Assembly (NCBI GenBank): GCA_003605055.1
Contig: QZKP01000008.1
Span: 1-49,922, forward strand
Length of the DNA: 49,922 bases
Direction of reading: 5' to 3'
DNA from: Desulfarculus sp.
Lineage (GTDB): Bacteria; Desulfobacterota; Desulfarculia; Desulfarculales; Desulfarculaceae
The first letter of the stretch is position 1, and the number at the start of each line of letters is the position of its first letter. Made by a program: the position numbers and the translations under genes. The notes under the pieces were generated by a model. It had not been told where the DNA came from. It searched no databases and saw only the letters and a list, made by a program, of their open reading frames with translations. Of this stretch, positions 41,948-49,922 are shown piece by piece.

Positions 41948-42814
41948 TTGGAATCCGAGCCACGATCAGGGGTCTTGCAGCGGCTGAGGCAGTTGTTCAG
42001 CGGCCCCGTGAACACCTCCGAGGACCTGGAGCGCGAGATACACGGTCTGGTGGACCAGGGCGAGGCTCAGGGCCTGATCACGCCCCGCGAGGGCGAGATG
42101 ATCGAGGCCATTCTGGAGTTGGACCAAACCACCGCCGGCCAGGTGATGGTGCCCCGCATTGACATGGCCACCGTGTCCGACACCGCCAGCCTGGAGGAGA
42201 TCATCGCGGTGATCGTGCGTTCGGGCCACTCGCGCATACCCATCACCGGCGAGGACCTGGACCATATCAAGGGCGTGGTGCACGCCAAGGACCTTCTGCC
42301 CTACTGGGGCCGGGACGCCTTTGGCGTCAAACTCGCGGACATCTGCCGGCCGCCCCTGTTCGTGCCTCAGAGCATGCCCGTTGACCAGCTCCTAAGCGAA
42401 TTCAAGCGCCGGCGGGTGCATCTGGCGGTGGTGGTGGACGAGTACGGCGGCACCGCCGGCATCGTCACCATGGAAGACGTGCTGGAGGAGATCGTCGGCG
42501 AGATCGTGGACGAGTACGACCAGGAGGAGGCTCTGATCCAGGAGCAGGCCGACGGCTCGCTGCTGGCCGACGCCCGCCTGGAGATCGAAAAGCTCTCCGA
42601 GCACCTGGGAGTGGCGTTGCCGGAAAAGCTGCCCGAAGGCCGCTTCGAGACCCTGGGCGGCTTCATCATCACTTTGCTGGGCCGAGTGCCGCGGCCGCAG
42701 GAGGAGGTGAGTTTCGGCCCCCTGCGCATGGTGGTGGTGGGCGCGGACCAGCGCCGGGTCACCAAGGTGCAGATCTTCCAGGCCCGGCCCCAGCCCGCCC
42801 CGGCCGGAGATTGA
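41948..42814 (+). CDS. corC: CorC/HlyC-family CBS-domain protein
   Basis: This 288-residue protein has a paired CBS domain (about 65-190: MVPRIDMATVSDTASLEEII; HSRIPITGEDLDHIKGVVHAKDL; VVVDEYGGTAGIVTMEDVLEEIVGEI) and a C-terminal CorC_HlyC domain with GRFETLGGFIITLLGRVPRPQEE. It lacks the N-terminal DUF21 membrane domain, so it is the cytosolic CorC (YbeX)-type protein, linked to Mg/Co homeostasis or ribosome function. The TTG at 41948 follows GGAG by 10 bases. Pairing with lnt is the widespread ybeX-lnt arrangement. Confidence 0.9.
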   Translation: MESEPRSGVLQRLRQLFSGPVNTSEDLEREIHGLVDQGEAQGLITPREGEMIEAILELDQTTAGQVMVPRIDMATVSDTASLEEIIAVIVRSGHSRIPITGEDLDHIKGVVHAKDLLPYWGRDAFGVKLADICRPPLFVPQSMPVDQLLSEFKRRRVHLAVVVDEYGGTAGIVTMEDVLEEIVGEIVDEYDQEEALIQEQADGSLLADARLEIEKLSEHLGVALPEKLPEGRFETLGGFIITLLGRVPRPQEEVSFGPLRMVVVGADQRRVTKVQIFQARPQPAPAGD

Positions 42815-42820
42815 ACCCCC

Positions 42821-44404
42821 TTGCCCAGGTTTGAACGTTGGCGCCCCCCCCGGGGGGCGGTAATCGCCGCCGCGGTCAGCGGTCTGGCCCTGGCCGCGGC
42901 CTTCCCGCCGGTGAACCTGTGGCCCCTGGCCCTGGTGGGGCTGGTGCCGCTGGTGGCTTTGTCCCGCCGCCTGCCGCCCCGCCAAGCCCTGGTAGCGGGC
43001 TGGGTCTGGGGAATGGCTCTGTTTCTGGGCCTGATGTATTGGCTCACGGTGGTTTTCACCAGCTATGGCGGACTTTCCTGGCCCCTGGCCGTATTCACCC
43101 TCTTCATCCTGGTCTGGTACCTGGGGGCCTATGCCGGGACCTGGGGCTGCCTGCTGAGCTGGTGGGGGCCAAAACCCTGGGTGCTACTGGTGTCCGGCCC
43201 CTTGGCCTGGGCCGGGCTGGAGTGGGTGCGGGGCCAGATATTCACCGGCCTGCCCTGGCTGCCCTACGCCATGGGCCTCAGCGGCGCTCTGCCCCTGATC
43301 CAGAGCCTGGAGCTGTGGAGCACCAGCGGTCTTTCCTTGCTGCTGGTGCTGGTTAACGCCCTGGTGGCGCTGTTGGTGCTGCCGCGGCTGGAAGGCGGCC
43401 GCTGGGGCCGGGCCCAGGTGGCGGCGGCGGCGGCGCTGGTTATAATTCTGGCCGGCGGCTGGAGCTGGGGCAGCTGGCGCCTGGCGCAGGTGCAGGCGGC
43501 TCAGGCCGCGGCGCCCAAGCTGACCGTGACCGTGGTGCAGGGTAACTTCAGCCTGCCCGAGCTTTGGAACCGCGCCCTGCGCTCTCAGGTCTTGCAGCGG
43601 CAGATGTCCCTGACCAGCCAGGCCGGCCAGCAGGTGTCCGCGCGGCCCTGGCTGGTGGTCTGGCCCGAGTCCGCGGCGCCGTTTTACTTCCTGCGCGAGA
43701 CCGACGCCAGCCAGCCGGTGTTGGATTTCGCGCGGCAACAAGGCCTGCATCTGCTGTTGGGCTGCCTGGGTGCGGTGGAGCAGGGCCGGCGGTTGCAGGT
43801 GAGCAACCGGGTCTGGCTGGTGGGCCCGGAGGGAAGGCCGCGGGGCTTCTACGACAAGGTGCACCTGGTGCCCTTCGGCGAGTACGTGCCCCTGCATAAG
43901 ATACTGTTCTTCGTGCGGGCCGTGGCCCAGATCGGCGACGACTTCGCCGTGGGACAGCCGGGCAAGACCCTGGACGTGGCCGGGGTCCGCGTGGGGCCCC
44001 TTATCTGCTACGAGTCCATCTTCCCGGAGCTGGCCCGGGAGCAGAGGAAAAACGGGGCGCGGCTGCTGGTAAACCAGACCAATGACGCCTGGTTCGGCCG
44101 CACCAGCGCGCCGTATCAGCACATGGCCCACCTGATGTTCCGCTCGGTGGAGAACCGCCTGGCCAGCGCCCGGGCGGCCAACAGCGGCGTTTCGGGCTTT
44201 GTGCTGCCCAGCGGCGAGACCCGGCGCAGCACGGGCCTGTTCGTGACCGCGGTGGAGACACAGCGCCTGCCGCTGATGAGCGCGGAGACCTTTTTCAGCC
44301 GCCACGGCGACCTGGCCGGACCCATTGGCCTGATCGCGGGCTTGCTCATACTGGGCCTGGACGCCTGGCGGCGGCGCAAGCCAAGGGAGGCTGAGGATGT
44401 TTGA
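42821..44404 (+). CDS. lnt: Apolipoprotein N-acyltransferase
   Basis: This 527-residue inner-membrane enzyme adds the third acyl chain to the N-terminal Cys of lipoproteins. Several hydrophobic segments (about 10-210) precede a nitrilase-type domain with catalytic E283 (WPES), K346 (YDKVHLVPFGEYVP) and C396 (ICYESIFPEL). A last membrane segment lies near residue 500. The TTG at 42821, 6 bases after the corC stop, is the start that begins just before the first membrane segment. It overlaps the prfB start by 8 bases. Confidence 0.94.
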   Translation: MPRFERWRPPRGAVIAAAVSGLALAAAFPPVNLWPLALVGLVPLVALSRRLPPRQALVAGWVWGMALFLGLMYWLTVVFTSYGGLSWPLAVFTLFILVWYLGAYAGTWGCLLSWWGPKPWVLLVSGPLAWAGLEWVRGQIFTGLPWLPYAMGLSGALPLIQSLELWSTSGLSLLLVLVNALVALLVLPRLEGGRWGRAQVAAAAALVIILAGGWSWGSWRLAQVQAAQAAAPKLTVTVVQGNFSLPELWNRALRSQVLQRQMSLTSQAGQQVSARPWLVVWPESAAPFYFLRETDASQPVLDFARQQGLHLLLGCLGAVEQGRRLQVSNRVWLVGPEGRPRGFYDKVHLVPFGEYVPLHKILFFVRAVAQIGDDFAVGQPGKTLDVAGVRVGPLICYESIFPELAREQRKNGARLLVNQTNDAWFGRTSAPYQHMAHLMFRSVENRLASARAANSGVSGFVLPSGETRRSTGLFVTAVETQRLPLMSAETFFSRHGDLAGPIGLIAGLLILGLDAWRRRKPREAEDV

Positions 44405-45507
44405 GGAACTCAAGGAGAAGCTTAAAGACCTGCAGGACCGCCTGAGGCTGCTCGCGGAGTATCTTTGACCCGGCTGCCAAGCAAAAGCGGCTGGCCGAGT
44501 TGGACCAGGTCATGGCCAAGCCCGGCTTATGGGATGACCCTCAGGCGGCCAAGGAGGTGATGAAGGAGCGGGCCGGACTGGATCAGTCCCTGAAGGCCCT
44601 GGAGAGCCTTACGCGGCAGGCCGAGGACGCCGAGGTGCTCTTGGAGCTCAGCGCCGAGGAGCAGGACCGGGAGGCGGCCAAGGAGGTCAAGGCCGGGCTG
44701 GAGGCCCTGGACAAGGGCGTGGCCCGGTTGGAGTCGCAGCGGCTGCTCTCCGGCGAAGACGATCAGCGCGACGCCATCTTGGCCATCAACGCCGGGGCCG
44801 GCGGCACCGACGCCCAGGACTGGGCCCAGATGCTGTTGCGCCTCTACACCCGCTACGCCGAGCGCCAAGGCTTCGAGACCCGCCTGCTGGACCTGCAGGA
44901 GGGCGACGAGGCGGGCATCAAAAGCGCCACCCTCGAGATCAACGGCTTACAGGCCTACGGCCTGCTCAAGGGGGAGTCGGGCATCCACCGCCTGGTGCGC
45001 ATCAGCCCCTTTGACGCCGCCCACCGCCGTCACACCGCCTTTGCCTCGGTGTTGGTCTCACCTCAGATAGACGAGGACATCGAGATCGAGATCAACGACA
45101 ACGACCTGCGCATAGACACCTACCGCGCCTCAGGAGCCGGCGGGCAGCACGTAAACAAAACCTCCTCGGCGGTGCGCATCACCCACCTGCCCACCGGCGT
45201 GGTGGTGCAGTGCCAGAACGAGAAGAGCCAGCACCGCAACCGGGAGCTGGCCATGAAGGTGCTGCGGGCCCGGCTTTACGAGATGGAGCTGAACAAGCTG
45301 CGCGCCGAGAAGCAGGAGGCCTACCAGGACCAGCAGGACATTGCCTGGGGCAGTCAGATACGTTCTTACGTGCTGGCCCCTTACCGTCTGGTCAAGGACC
45401 ACCGCACCACCGTGGAGGTGGGCAACGTGGACGCGGTGCTGGATGGCGACATTGACCAGTTTGTGCAAGGCTATCTGCTTTGGCGCAGCCAGCAGCGGGC
45501 GGCCTAG
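44397..45507 (+). CDS. prfB: Peptide chain release factor 2 (programmed +1 frameshift)
   Basis: The gene is read as 44397-44465 joined to 44467-45507, giving 369 residues. Frame 0 starts at ATG 44397 and runs 23 codons to CTT then a TGA stop at 44466-44468; a +1 shift at CTT TGA C continues as [10 protein letters not shown]2 identity is shown by the SPF stop-recognition motif ([12 protein letters not shown]) and GGQ in [14 protein letters not shown]2 recognises UGA and UAA and autoregulates through this in-frame UGA. Both the N- and C-terminal parts match RF2, so this is not a broken gene. Confidence 0.96.
44456..44469 (+). promoter_or_regulatory. prfB: prfB recoding site
   Basis: GGAG (44456-44459) lies three bases (TAT) upstream of the slippery CTT (44463-44465), followed by TGAC. 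The spacing and TATCTTTGAC are identical to the E. coli prfB site, where the Shine-Dalgarno-like element promotes +1 slippage when RF2 is scarce. The GGAG is a slightly weaker match than the E. coli AGGGGG. Confidence 0.9.
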
Positions 45508-45532
45508 GCCCACTCGGCGACCGGAAGAAAAA

Positions 45533-45554
45533 CGCCGCCCCCTGTGGGGCGGCG
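45533..45554. terminator. Bidirectional intrinsic terminator
   Basis: CGCCGCCCC (45533-45541) pairs perfectly with GGGGCGGCG (45546-45554) across a 4-base loop, with CTTTTT after it on the plus strand and GTTTTTCTT on the minus strand. It serves both prfB and the convergent amidase gene. Confidence 0.9.
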
Positions 45555-45574
45555 CTTTTTGTCGCCGAGGAGCC

Positions 45575-47329
45575 TTACCTGGAGGCCCGTTTCAACTGAT
45601 TGGCGTATTCTAGTACGCCCTGGGCAATGCCCAGGGCCAGGAGGTCGCGGTAGGCGGCGCTGGACAGCAGGCGGTGATCCTGGGAGTTGGTGATGAAGCC
45701 CACCTCCACCAGCACCGAGGGCATGCGCGCGCCGATGAGCACATAGAACGGCGCCTGTTTCACCTTGAGGTCCTTGACCTTGGTCTTCTGCCCCATCTGC
45801 TTCAGTAGTTGGCCGTGCACCGCCCGGGCCAGGCGGTTGGACTCGTTGATCTTGGAGTTGAGCATCAGATCGTTAAGTATCACCTGCAGGTCGCTGATGG
45901 AGCGGGTGGTGGTGGCGTTCTCCCGGGCGGCCAGCAGCATGGCCTCCTCGTCCGAGGCCAGGTTCAGGAAGTAGGTCTCCACCCCGCGCAGGCGGTGGTT
46001 GGCCGCGGCGTTGACGTGGATGGATACGAAGGCATCCGCATTTTGCGTGTTGGCAAAGGCGGTACGCTCCTCCAGGGCCAGGAACTTGTCGCGGTCGCGG
46101 GTGAGCAGCACCCGGCAGCCCAACAGCTTCTTCAGCTTGGCCGCCACCCGCTTGGCGATGTCCAGGGTAAGCTCCTTTTCCTTGAGGCCGCGGTAGCGGG
46201 CGCCTTCGTCCTTGCCGCCGTGGCCGGCGTCCACCACCACGCGCTTGATGCCCAGGCCCAGGGCCGCGGCCAAACCCACCTCGGGCGGCTTTTCGGTGGC
46301 CCGGCCCCGGGGCACCTTGCGCTCGCGCTTGGTCTGCTTGGCCTGGGCCGCGGCCTTGGGCTGCTCGCCGAAGCAGTCAATCACCACCCGAAAGGGGTTG
46401 TCCAGGGTGAAGACCTTGTAAGAGACCAGGCGCTTGATGTCCAGCACCAGGCGCACGGTGTCCTTGGTATACTGGCCGGCGCGGGCGGCCTGCAAGAGGC
46501 CGTCGCCGATGGACACCGTGTCCTTGAAGCCGGCGGGCAGGCGCGCGCCCTTGAAGTCCAGGTACAGGCGGCGCGGCTTGTTGTGGTCCAGGTCCTTCTT
46601 GAGCAGGGCCGAATTGTAAGGTACGGCCTGGTCCAGGCTGATCACCACCCGGGTGTAGCTGGGCGTGCTCCAGTGGCGCAGGTCCTTGACCTCGCTCAGG
46701 GCGTCCTGGGCGGCCTGGACCTGCTTGGTCTGGGCCTCTGCGGCCTGGGCTTTGGCGGCGGGGCCGGTCGGGGCCGCGGGCTTGTCTCCCTGACGCTGCT
46801 TGAGGGCCAGATCCTTTTCCAGAACGTCCAGGCGCCGCTTGGCTCGCGCCGCCATGTCCCCGCGAGGGTAGTTCACGGTGACCTTGAGGTACTCCAGATA
46901 GGCCTGCTGGATCTGACCGGCCTCCTCGTACAGGCCGGCCAGCATGAGCTGGCTGTCGTCGGCCAGGGGGGATTTGGGGAAATGGTTGCACAGGCGCTGG
47001 AACAGGTCCAAGGCCTGATACAGGTCGGTCTCGCGCTTGAAGCGGCGCCAGGCCTCGGCGTGGATGCGGCCCATCCACAACAGGGAGCCCGGAGCCAGGG
47101 GCCCCTGCGGCAAGGCGGTATAGACCCGGGCGAAGCGGTCGGCCAGGCTCTGCCAGTTCTGATACACCTCCTGGGCCTTGGGATGCTTCATCAACCAGCG
47201 GTAGTCGGCCCGGGCCTGGTCATAGATGGCCTTGTCCTCCTGGGCCGCGGCCGGCGCGGCCAGGACCAGAGCCAGGCACAAGAGCGCCGCCAAAAGGGTC
47301 CCGTGGGCTATGCGCCTATTCCAGGTCAC
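45575..47329 (-). CDS. N-acetylmuramoyl-L-alanine amidase with AMIN and TPR-like domains
   Basis: This 584-residue exported enzyme has a signal peptide (about 8-29), an N-terminal helical-repeat region (about 30-170), a Gln/Ala linker, an AMIN domain (about 215-325) and a C-terminal amidase_3 domain (about 362-580). The zinc residues are in [31 protein letters not shown] and [10 protein letters not shown]. It cleaves the amide bond of peptidoglycan stem peptides, most likely in daughter-cell separation. AMIN domains target such enzymes to the septum. The GTG at 47329 overlaps the end of mutS by 14 bases, so the two are coupled. The N-terminal repeat part is unusual for AmiC proteins but is seen in delta-proteobacterial ones. 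Confidence 0.92.
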   Translation of the reverse strand: MTWNRRIAHGTLLAALLCLALVLAAPAAAQEDKAIYDQARADYRWLMKHPKAQEVYQNWQSLADRFARVYTALPQGPLAPGSLLWMGRIHAEAWRRFKRETDLYQALDLFQRLCNHFPKSPLADDSQLMLAGLYEEAGQIQQAYLEYLKVTVNYPRGDMAARAKRRLDVLEKDLALKQRQGDKPAAPTGPAAKAQAAEAQTKQVQAAQDALSEVKDLRHWSTPSYTRVVISLDQAVPYNSALLKKDLDHNKPRRLYLDFKGARLPAGFKDTVSIGDGLLQAARAGQYTKDTVRLVLDIKRLVSYKVFTLDNPFRVVIDCFGEQPKAAAQAKQTKRERKVPRGRATEKPPEVGLAAALGLGIKRVVVDAGHGGKDEGARYRGLKEKELTLDIAKRVAAKLKKLLGCRVLLTRDRDKFLALEERTAFANTQNADAFVSIHVNAAANHRLRGVETYFLNLASDEEAMLLAARENATTTRSISDLQVILNDLMLNSKINESNRLARAVHGQLLKQMGQKTKVKDLKVKQAPFYVLIGARMPSVLVEVGFITNSQDHRLLSSAAYRDLLALGIAQGVLEYANQLKRASR

Positions 47330-49922
47330 GTTTCAGGTCATCCAGAAGGTTCAGGGCTTCCAAGGGCGTCAGGCTGCCCAGCTCCAACTCGGCCAGGCGC
47401 CTGAGCACTGGATGCTGGGCCGGGCCGAACAGGGTGAGCTGGCCGTCGTCGGCCGCGCCGCTGTCCGGGGCCGGAGCATGGTGGTCGCCGTCCTCCAGGC
47501 GCCCCAGTATCTGCCGGGCCCGGGCCAGGACCGGCTCGGGAAGGCCGGCCAGGCGGGCCACGGCGAGGCCGTAGGAGCGGCTCACCCCGCCCGGGGCCAG
47601 CCGGCGCAAGAACACGATGGAGCCGGCGTATTCCTTGACCGCCACGTTGAAGTTCTTGGCCCTGGGATGAGTGGCGGCCAGCTCGGTCAACTCGTGGTAG
47701 TGGGTGGCGAACAGCGTCTTGACCCCCACGCCGCGCAGATCGTGCAGGTGTTCGGCCACGGCCCAGGCCAGAGACAGGCCGTCGAAGGTGGAGGTGCCGC
47801 GCCCCACCTCGTCCAGGATCACCAGGGAGCGGGGCGTGGCCGCCTTCAATATTTGGCTGGTCTCGGTCATTTCCACCATGAAGGTGGAGCGGCCGCCGGC
47901 TAGGTCGTCCATGGCCCCCACCCGCGTGAAGATGCGGTCAATGATGGGCAGGCGGGCCTCGGCCGCGGGCACAAAGGAACCCATCTGGGCCAGCAGGCAG
48001 ATCAGGGCCACCTGCCTGAGGATGGTGGACTTGCCGGCCATATTGGGTCCGGTGATGATCAATACTTGCTGCTCCTGGTCGTCCAGGCGAAGGTCGTTGG
48101 GCACGAACTCGCCCTCTTTCAGCATCTGCTCCACCACCGGGTGCCGGCCGGCTCTGATGACCAACTCGCCGCCGTCGCTCATCTGCGGGCGGTGGTAATC
48201 GCGGCTCAGGGCCAGGTGGGCCAGGCCGGCCAGTACGTCCACCTGAGCCACAGCCCGGGCCGCGGCCACCAGGCGCGGGCCCTGGGCGGCCACCGCCGCG
48301 CGCAGGGCCTCGAAAATCTCCCGCTCCAGGGCCAGGGCCTTTTCCTCGGCCCCCAGCACCGCCGCCTCCTGCTCCTTGAGCTCGGGGGTGATGTAGCGCT
48401 CGGCCGCGGCCAGGGTCTGCTTGCGCAGGAAGTTAGCCGGCACCTTGTCCAGGTGGGCCCGGGTCACCTCGATGTAGTAGCCGAAGACCTTGTTAAAGCC
48501 CACCTTGAGCGAAGGGATGCCGGTGTTGGCCTTTAACTCGGCTTGCAGGCCGGCGATCCAGTCCTTGCCCCGGCTTTTGAGCCGGCGCTGCTGGTCCAGC
48601 TCCGGGCTCACGCCTTCGGCGATGACCCCGCCTTCGGCCAGGCTGAAGGGCGGGCTTTGGGTCAGCGTGGCGGCCAGGCGTCCGGCCAGGCCCTCCAGGC
48701 CGCCCAGGCCCGCGGCCTGCTGGAGCAACAGCGGCGATCCCAGGGGCCGCAAGAGGGCCTGCAACTCGGGCAGGGCCAACAGGGCGTCGCGCAGGGCGGC
48801 CAGGTCCCGGGGGGTGGCCTGGCCCAGGCTGGCCCGGCCCACCAGGCGGGGCAGGTCGGGCAGGGCGGACAAGGCCTCGCGCAGGCCCTCTAGCAGCAGG
48901 ACCTGGTCAGCCAACTCGGCCACCGCCTGCTGGCGGGCCTCTATGACCTCCCGGGAGCGCAGGGGAAAGCCCAGCCACTGCTGCAGCAAGCGGCCGCCCA
49001 TGGGGGTGACGGTATGATCCACCGCCGCCAGGAGCGAGCCCCGGCGGCCGCCGCCGGCGAGGGAACGAAACAGCTCCAGGTTGCGCTGGGCGTTGGCGTC
49101 CAAGACCAGGTGGCTCTCCACCTGATACAGGCTTAAGCGCTCAATGTGCTCCGGGCTGCGTCGCTGGGAGGCCAGCACCGCGCCCCAGGCCAGGGCCGCG
49201 GCCACCAGGGCCGGCTCGTTCTCCGGGCCGGCCTCATCGGGCAGGCGGGCCTCCAAAAGGCTGCGGGCCTGGGCCGGAGTGGGCGGCCGGCCAGGGAACA
49301 GGCTGCGGGGCAGATCCCCGGCGGCCGGGCCCAGATCAGCCAGCCCGGGATGGCCGGCCTGGCTCTCGGCCAACACCAACTCGGCCGGCCCCCGCCGGGC
49401 CAGCTCGTCGGCCAGGGCCGGGCCCGGCGGCAGGCTGGTGGCCAGGAACTCGCCGCTGGCCAGGTCCAGATGGGCCAGGCCCAGGCGCTCTTTGCCCAGG
49501 TAGAGGGCGGCCAGGTAGCGGTGCTCCTTGGCCGGCAAATGGTTGGGGTCTATGAACATGCCTGGGCTGACCACCCGGCTGATCTCCCGCCGCACCAGAC
49601 CCCGGGCCTGGGCCGGGTCCTCGGCCTGGTCGCAAACCGCCACCTTGAAACCGGCCTCCACCATCTTAGCCAGGTACACGTCCAGGGCCCGGTAAGGCAC
49701 CCCGCACATGGGCACCGGGTCCGGGTGCCCTTTGTCGCGGGAGGTCAGGGCGATGGACAGGGCCTTGCTGGCCACCAGCGCGTCTTCAAAGAACATCTCG
49801 TAGAAGTCGCCCATGCGAAAAAACAAGATGCAGTCAGGCACCTGCTCCTTGAGCTTCAGGTACTGGCGGATCATGGGCGTATCCCGGGTGATGCCCAGGG
49901 ACGGGGATAGGTTGTTCTCGGG
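47316..49922 (-). CDS. mutS: DNA mismatch repair protein MutS (5' end outside window)
   Basis: At least 868 residues are visible. Mismatch binding uses FFRMGDFYEMFF near the N-terminus (the conserved Phe-x-Glu), and the C-terminal ATPase has ITGPNMAGKST (Walker A) and LVILDEVGRGTSTFDG (Walker B). MutS recognises mismatches and recruits MutL. The frame is open to the window edge through PENNLSPSLGITRDTP with no standard start codon, and the first ATG in view (49874) has no ribosome site, so the true start lies outside. It overlaps the downstream amidase gene. Confidence 0.96.
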   Translation of the reverse strand, partial: PENNLSPSLGITRDTPMIRQYLKLKEQVPDCILFFRMGDFYEMFFEDALVASKALSIALTSRDKGHPDPVPMCGVPYRALDVYLAKMVEAGFKVAVCDQAEDPAQARGLVRREISRVVSPGMFIDPNHLPAKEHRYLAALYLGKERLGLAHLDLASGEFLATSLPPGPALADELARRGPAELVLAESQAGHPGLADLGPAAGDLPRSLFPGRPPTPAQARSLLEARLPDEAGPENEPALVAAALAWGAVLASQRRSPEHIERLSLYQVESHLVLDANAQRNLELFRSLAGGGRRGSLLAAVDHTVTPMGGRLLQQWLGFPLRSREVIEARQQAVAELADQVLLLEGLREALSALPDLPRLVGRASLGQATPRDLAALRDALLALPELQALLRPLGSPLLLQQAAGLGGLEGLAGRLAATLTQSPPFSLAEGGVIAEGVSPELDQQRRLKSRGKDWIAGLQAELKANTGIPSLKVGFNKVFGYYIEVTRAHLDKVPANFLRKQTLAAAERYITPELKEQEAAVLGAEEKALALEREIFEALRAAVAAQGPRLVAAARAVAQVDVLAGLAHLALSRDYHRPQMSDGGELVIRAGRHPVVEQMLKEGEFVPNDLRLDDQEQQVLIITGPNMAGKSTILRQVALICLLAQMGSFVPAAEARLPIIDRIFTRVGAMDDLAGGRSTFMVEMTETSQILKAATPRSLVILDEVGRGTSTFDGLSLAWAVAEHLHDLRGVGVKTLFATHYHELTELAATHPRAKNFNVAVKEYAGSIVFLRRLAPGGVSRSYGLAVARLAGLPEPVLARARQILGRLEDGDHHAPAPDSGAADDGQLTLFGPAQHPVLRRLAELELGSLTPLEALNLLDDLKRDLE

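Noticed and set aside
45809..47404. Plus-strand frame of over 500 codons antisense to the amidase
   Set aside because: The minus-strand amidase has signal peptide, AMIN and amidase motifs; the antisense frame is Gly/Gln/His-rich.

Overview
The window is a gene-dense, GC-rich stretch (roughly two thirds G+C by eye) of a bacterial chromosome, carrying almost only housekeeping and core metabolic genes. The combination suggests an anaerobic member of the Desulfobacterota (former Deltaproteobacteria), possibly near Desulfarculales. The clues are futalosine-type menaquinone genes, an EtfA with an N-terminal ferredoxin domain, a corrinoid-activating RamA-like protein, a CoA-disulfide reductase with a rhodanese domain, an AmpG-type permease and a complete Obg cluster. 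The placement is inference; no rRNA or tRNA gene was seen to confirm it.

Region 1 (1-11340) is a mixed set: a PAP2 phosphatase, a CoADR-rhodanese flavoprotein, a small Pro-rich membrane protein, a 59-residue DUF2080-type protein, dihydrolipoamide dehydrogenase, a secreted coiled-coil protein, a RamA-like protein, an endonuclease III-like glycosylase, an isolated elongation factor G and a lipoprotein.

Region 2 (11477-21914, all minus strand) holds two operons. One runs rplU-rpmA-obgE-proB-proA-nadD-rsfS-gpmI-M48/TPR protease from a strong promoter at 19778-19806, with mostly overlapping or abutting genes. The other is hflK-hflC with its own promoter.

Region 3 (22119-25907) contains a ChrB C-terminal-domain protein, a GNAT acetyltransferase, an AraC-Ogt fusion, an AmpG-like permease and greA.

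Region 4 (26091-41864, plus strand) is a long run of closely spaced genes. It starts with yceD(DUF177)-rpmF-plsX, then an acyl-CoA dehydrogenase with etfB and etfA where fabH and fabD usually sit, then fabG-acpP-fabF. It continues with dCMP deaminase, nrdR, riboflavin genes (ribD, ribE, ribBA, ribH, with a VOC protein and a GNAT protein inserted), nusB, a TetR regulator, and mqnB and mqnD.

Region 5 (41879-49922) has corC-lnt-prfB on the plus strand, prfB carrying the classic +1 programmed frameshift. A bidirectional terminator follows, then a TPR/AMIN/amidase_3 cell-wall amidase and mutS on the minus strand; mutS runs off the right edge.

The most unusual arrangement is the acyl-CoA dehydrogenase-EtfBA module inside the fatty-acid synthesis operon. 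Its EtfB and EtfA carry features of the electron-bifurcating type. No CRISPR array, intact insertion sequence, prophage, rRNA or tRNA was recognised.
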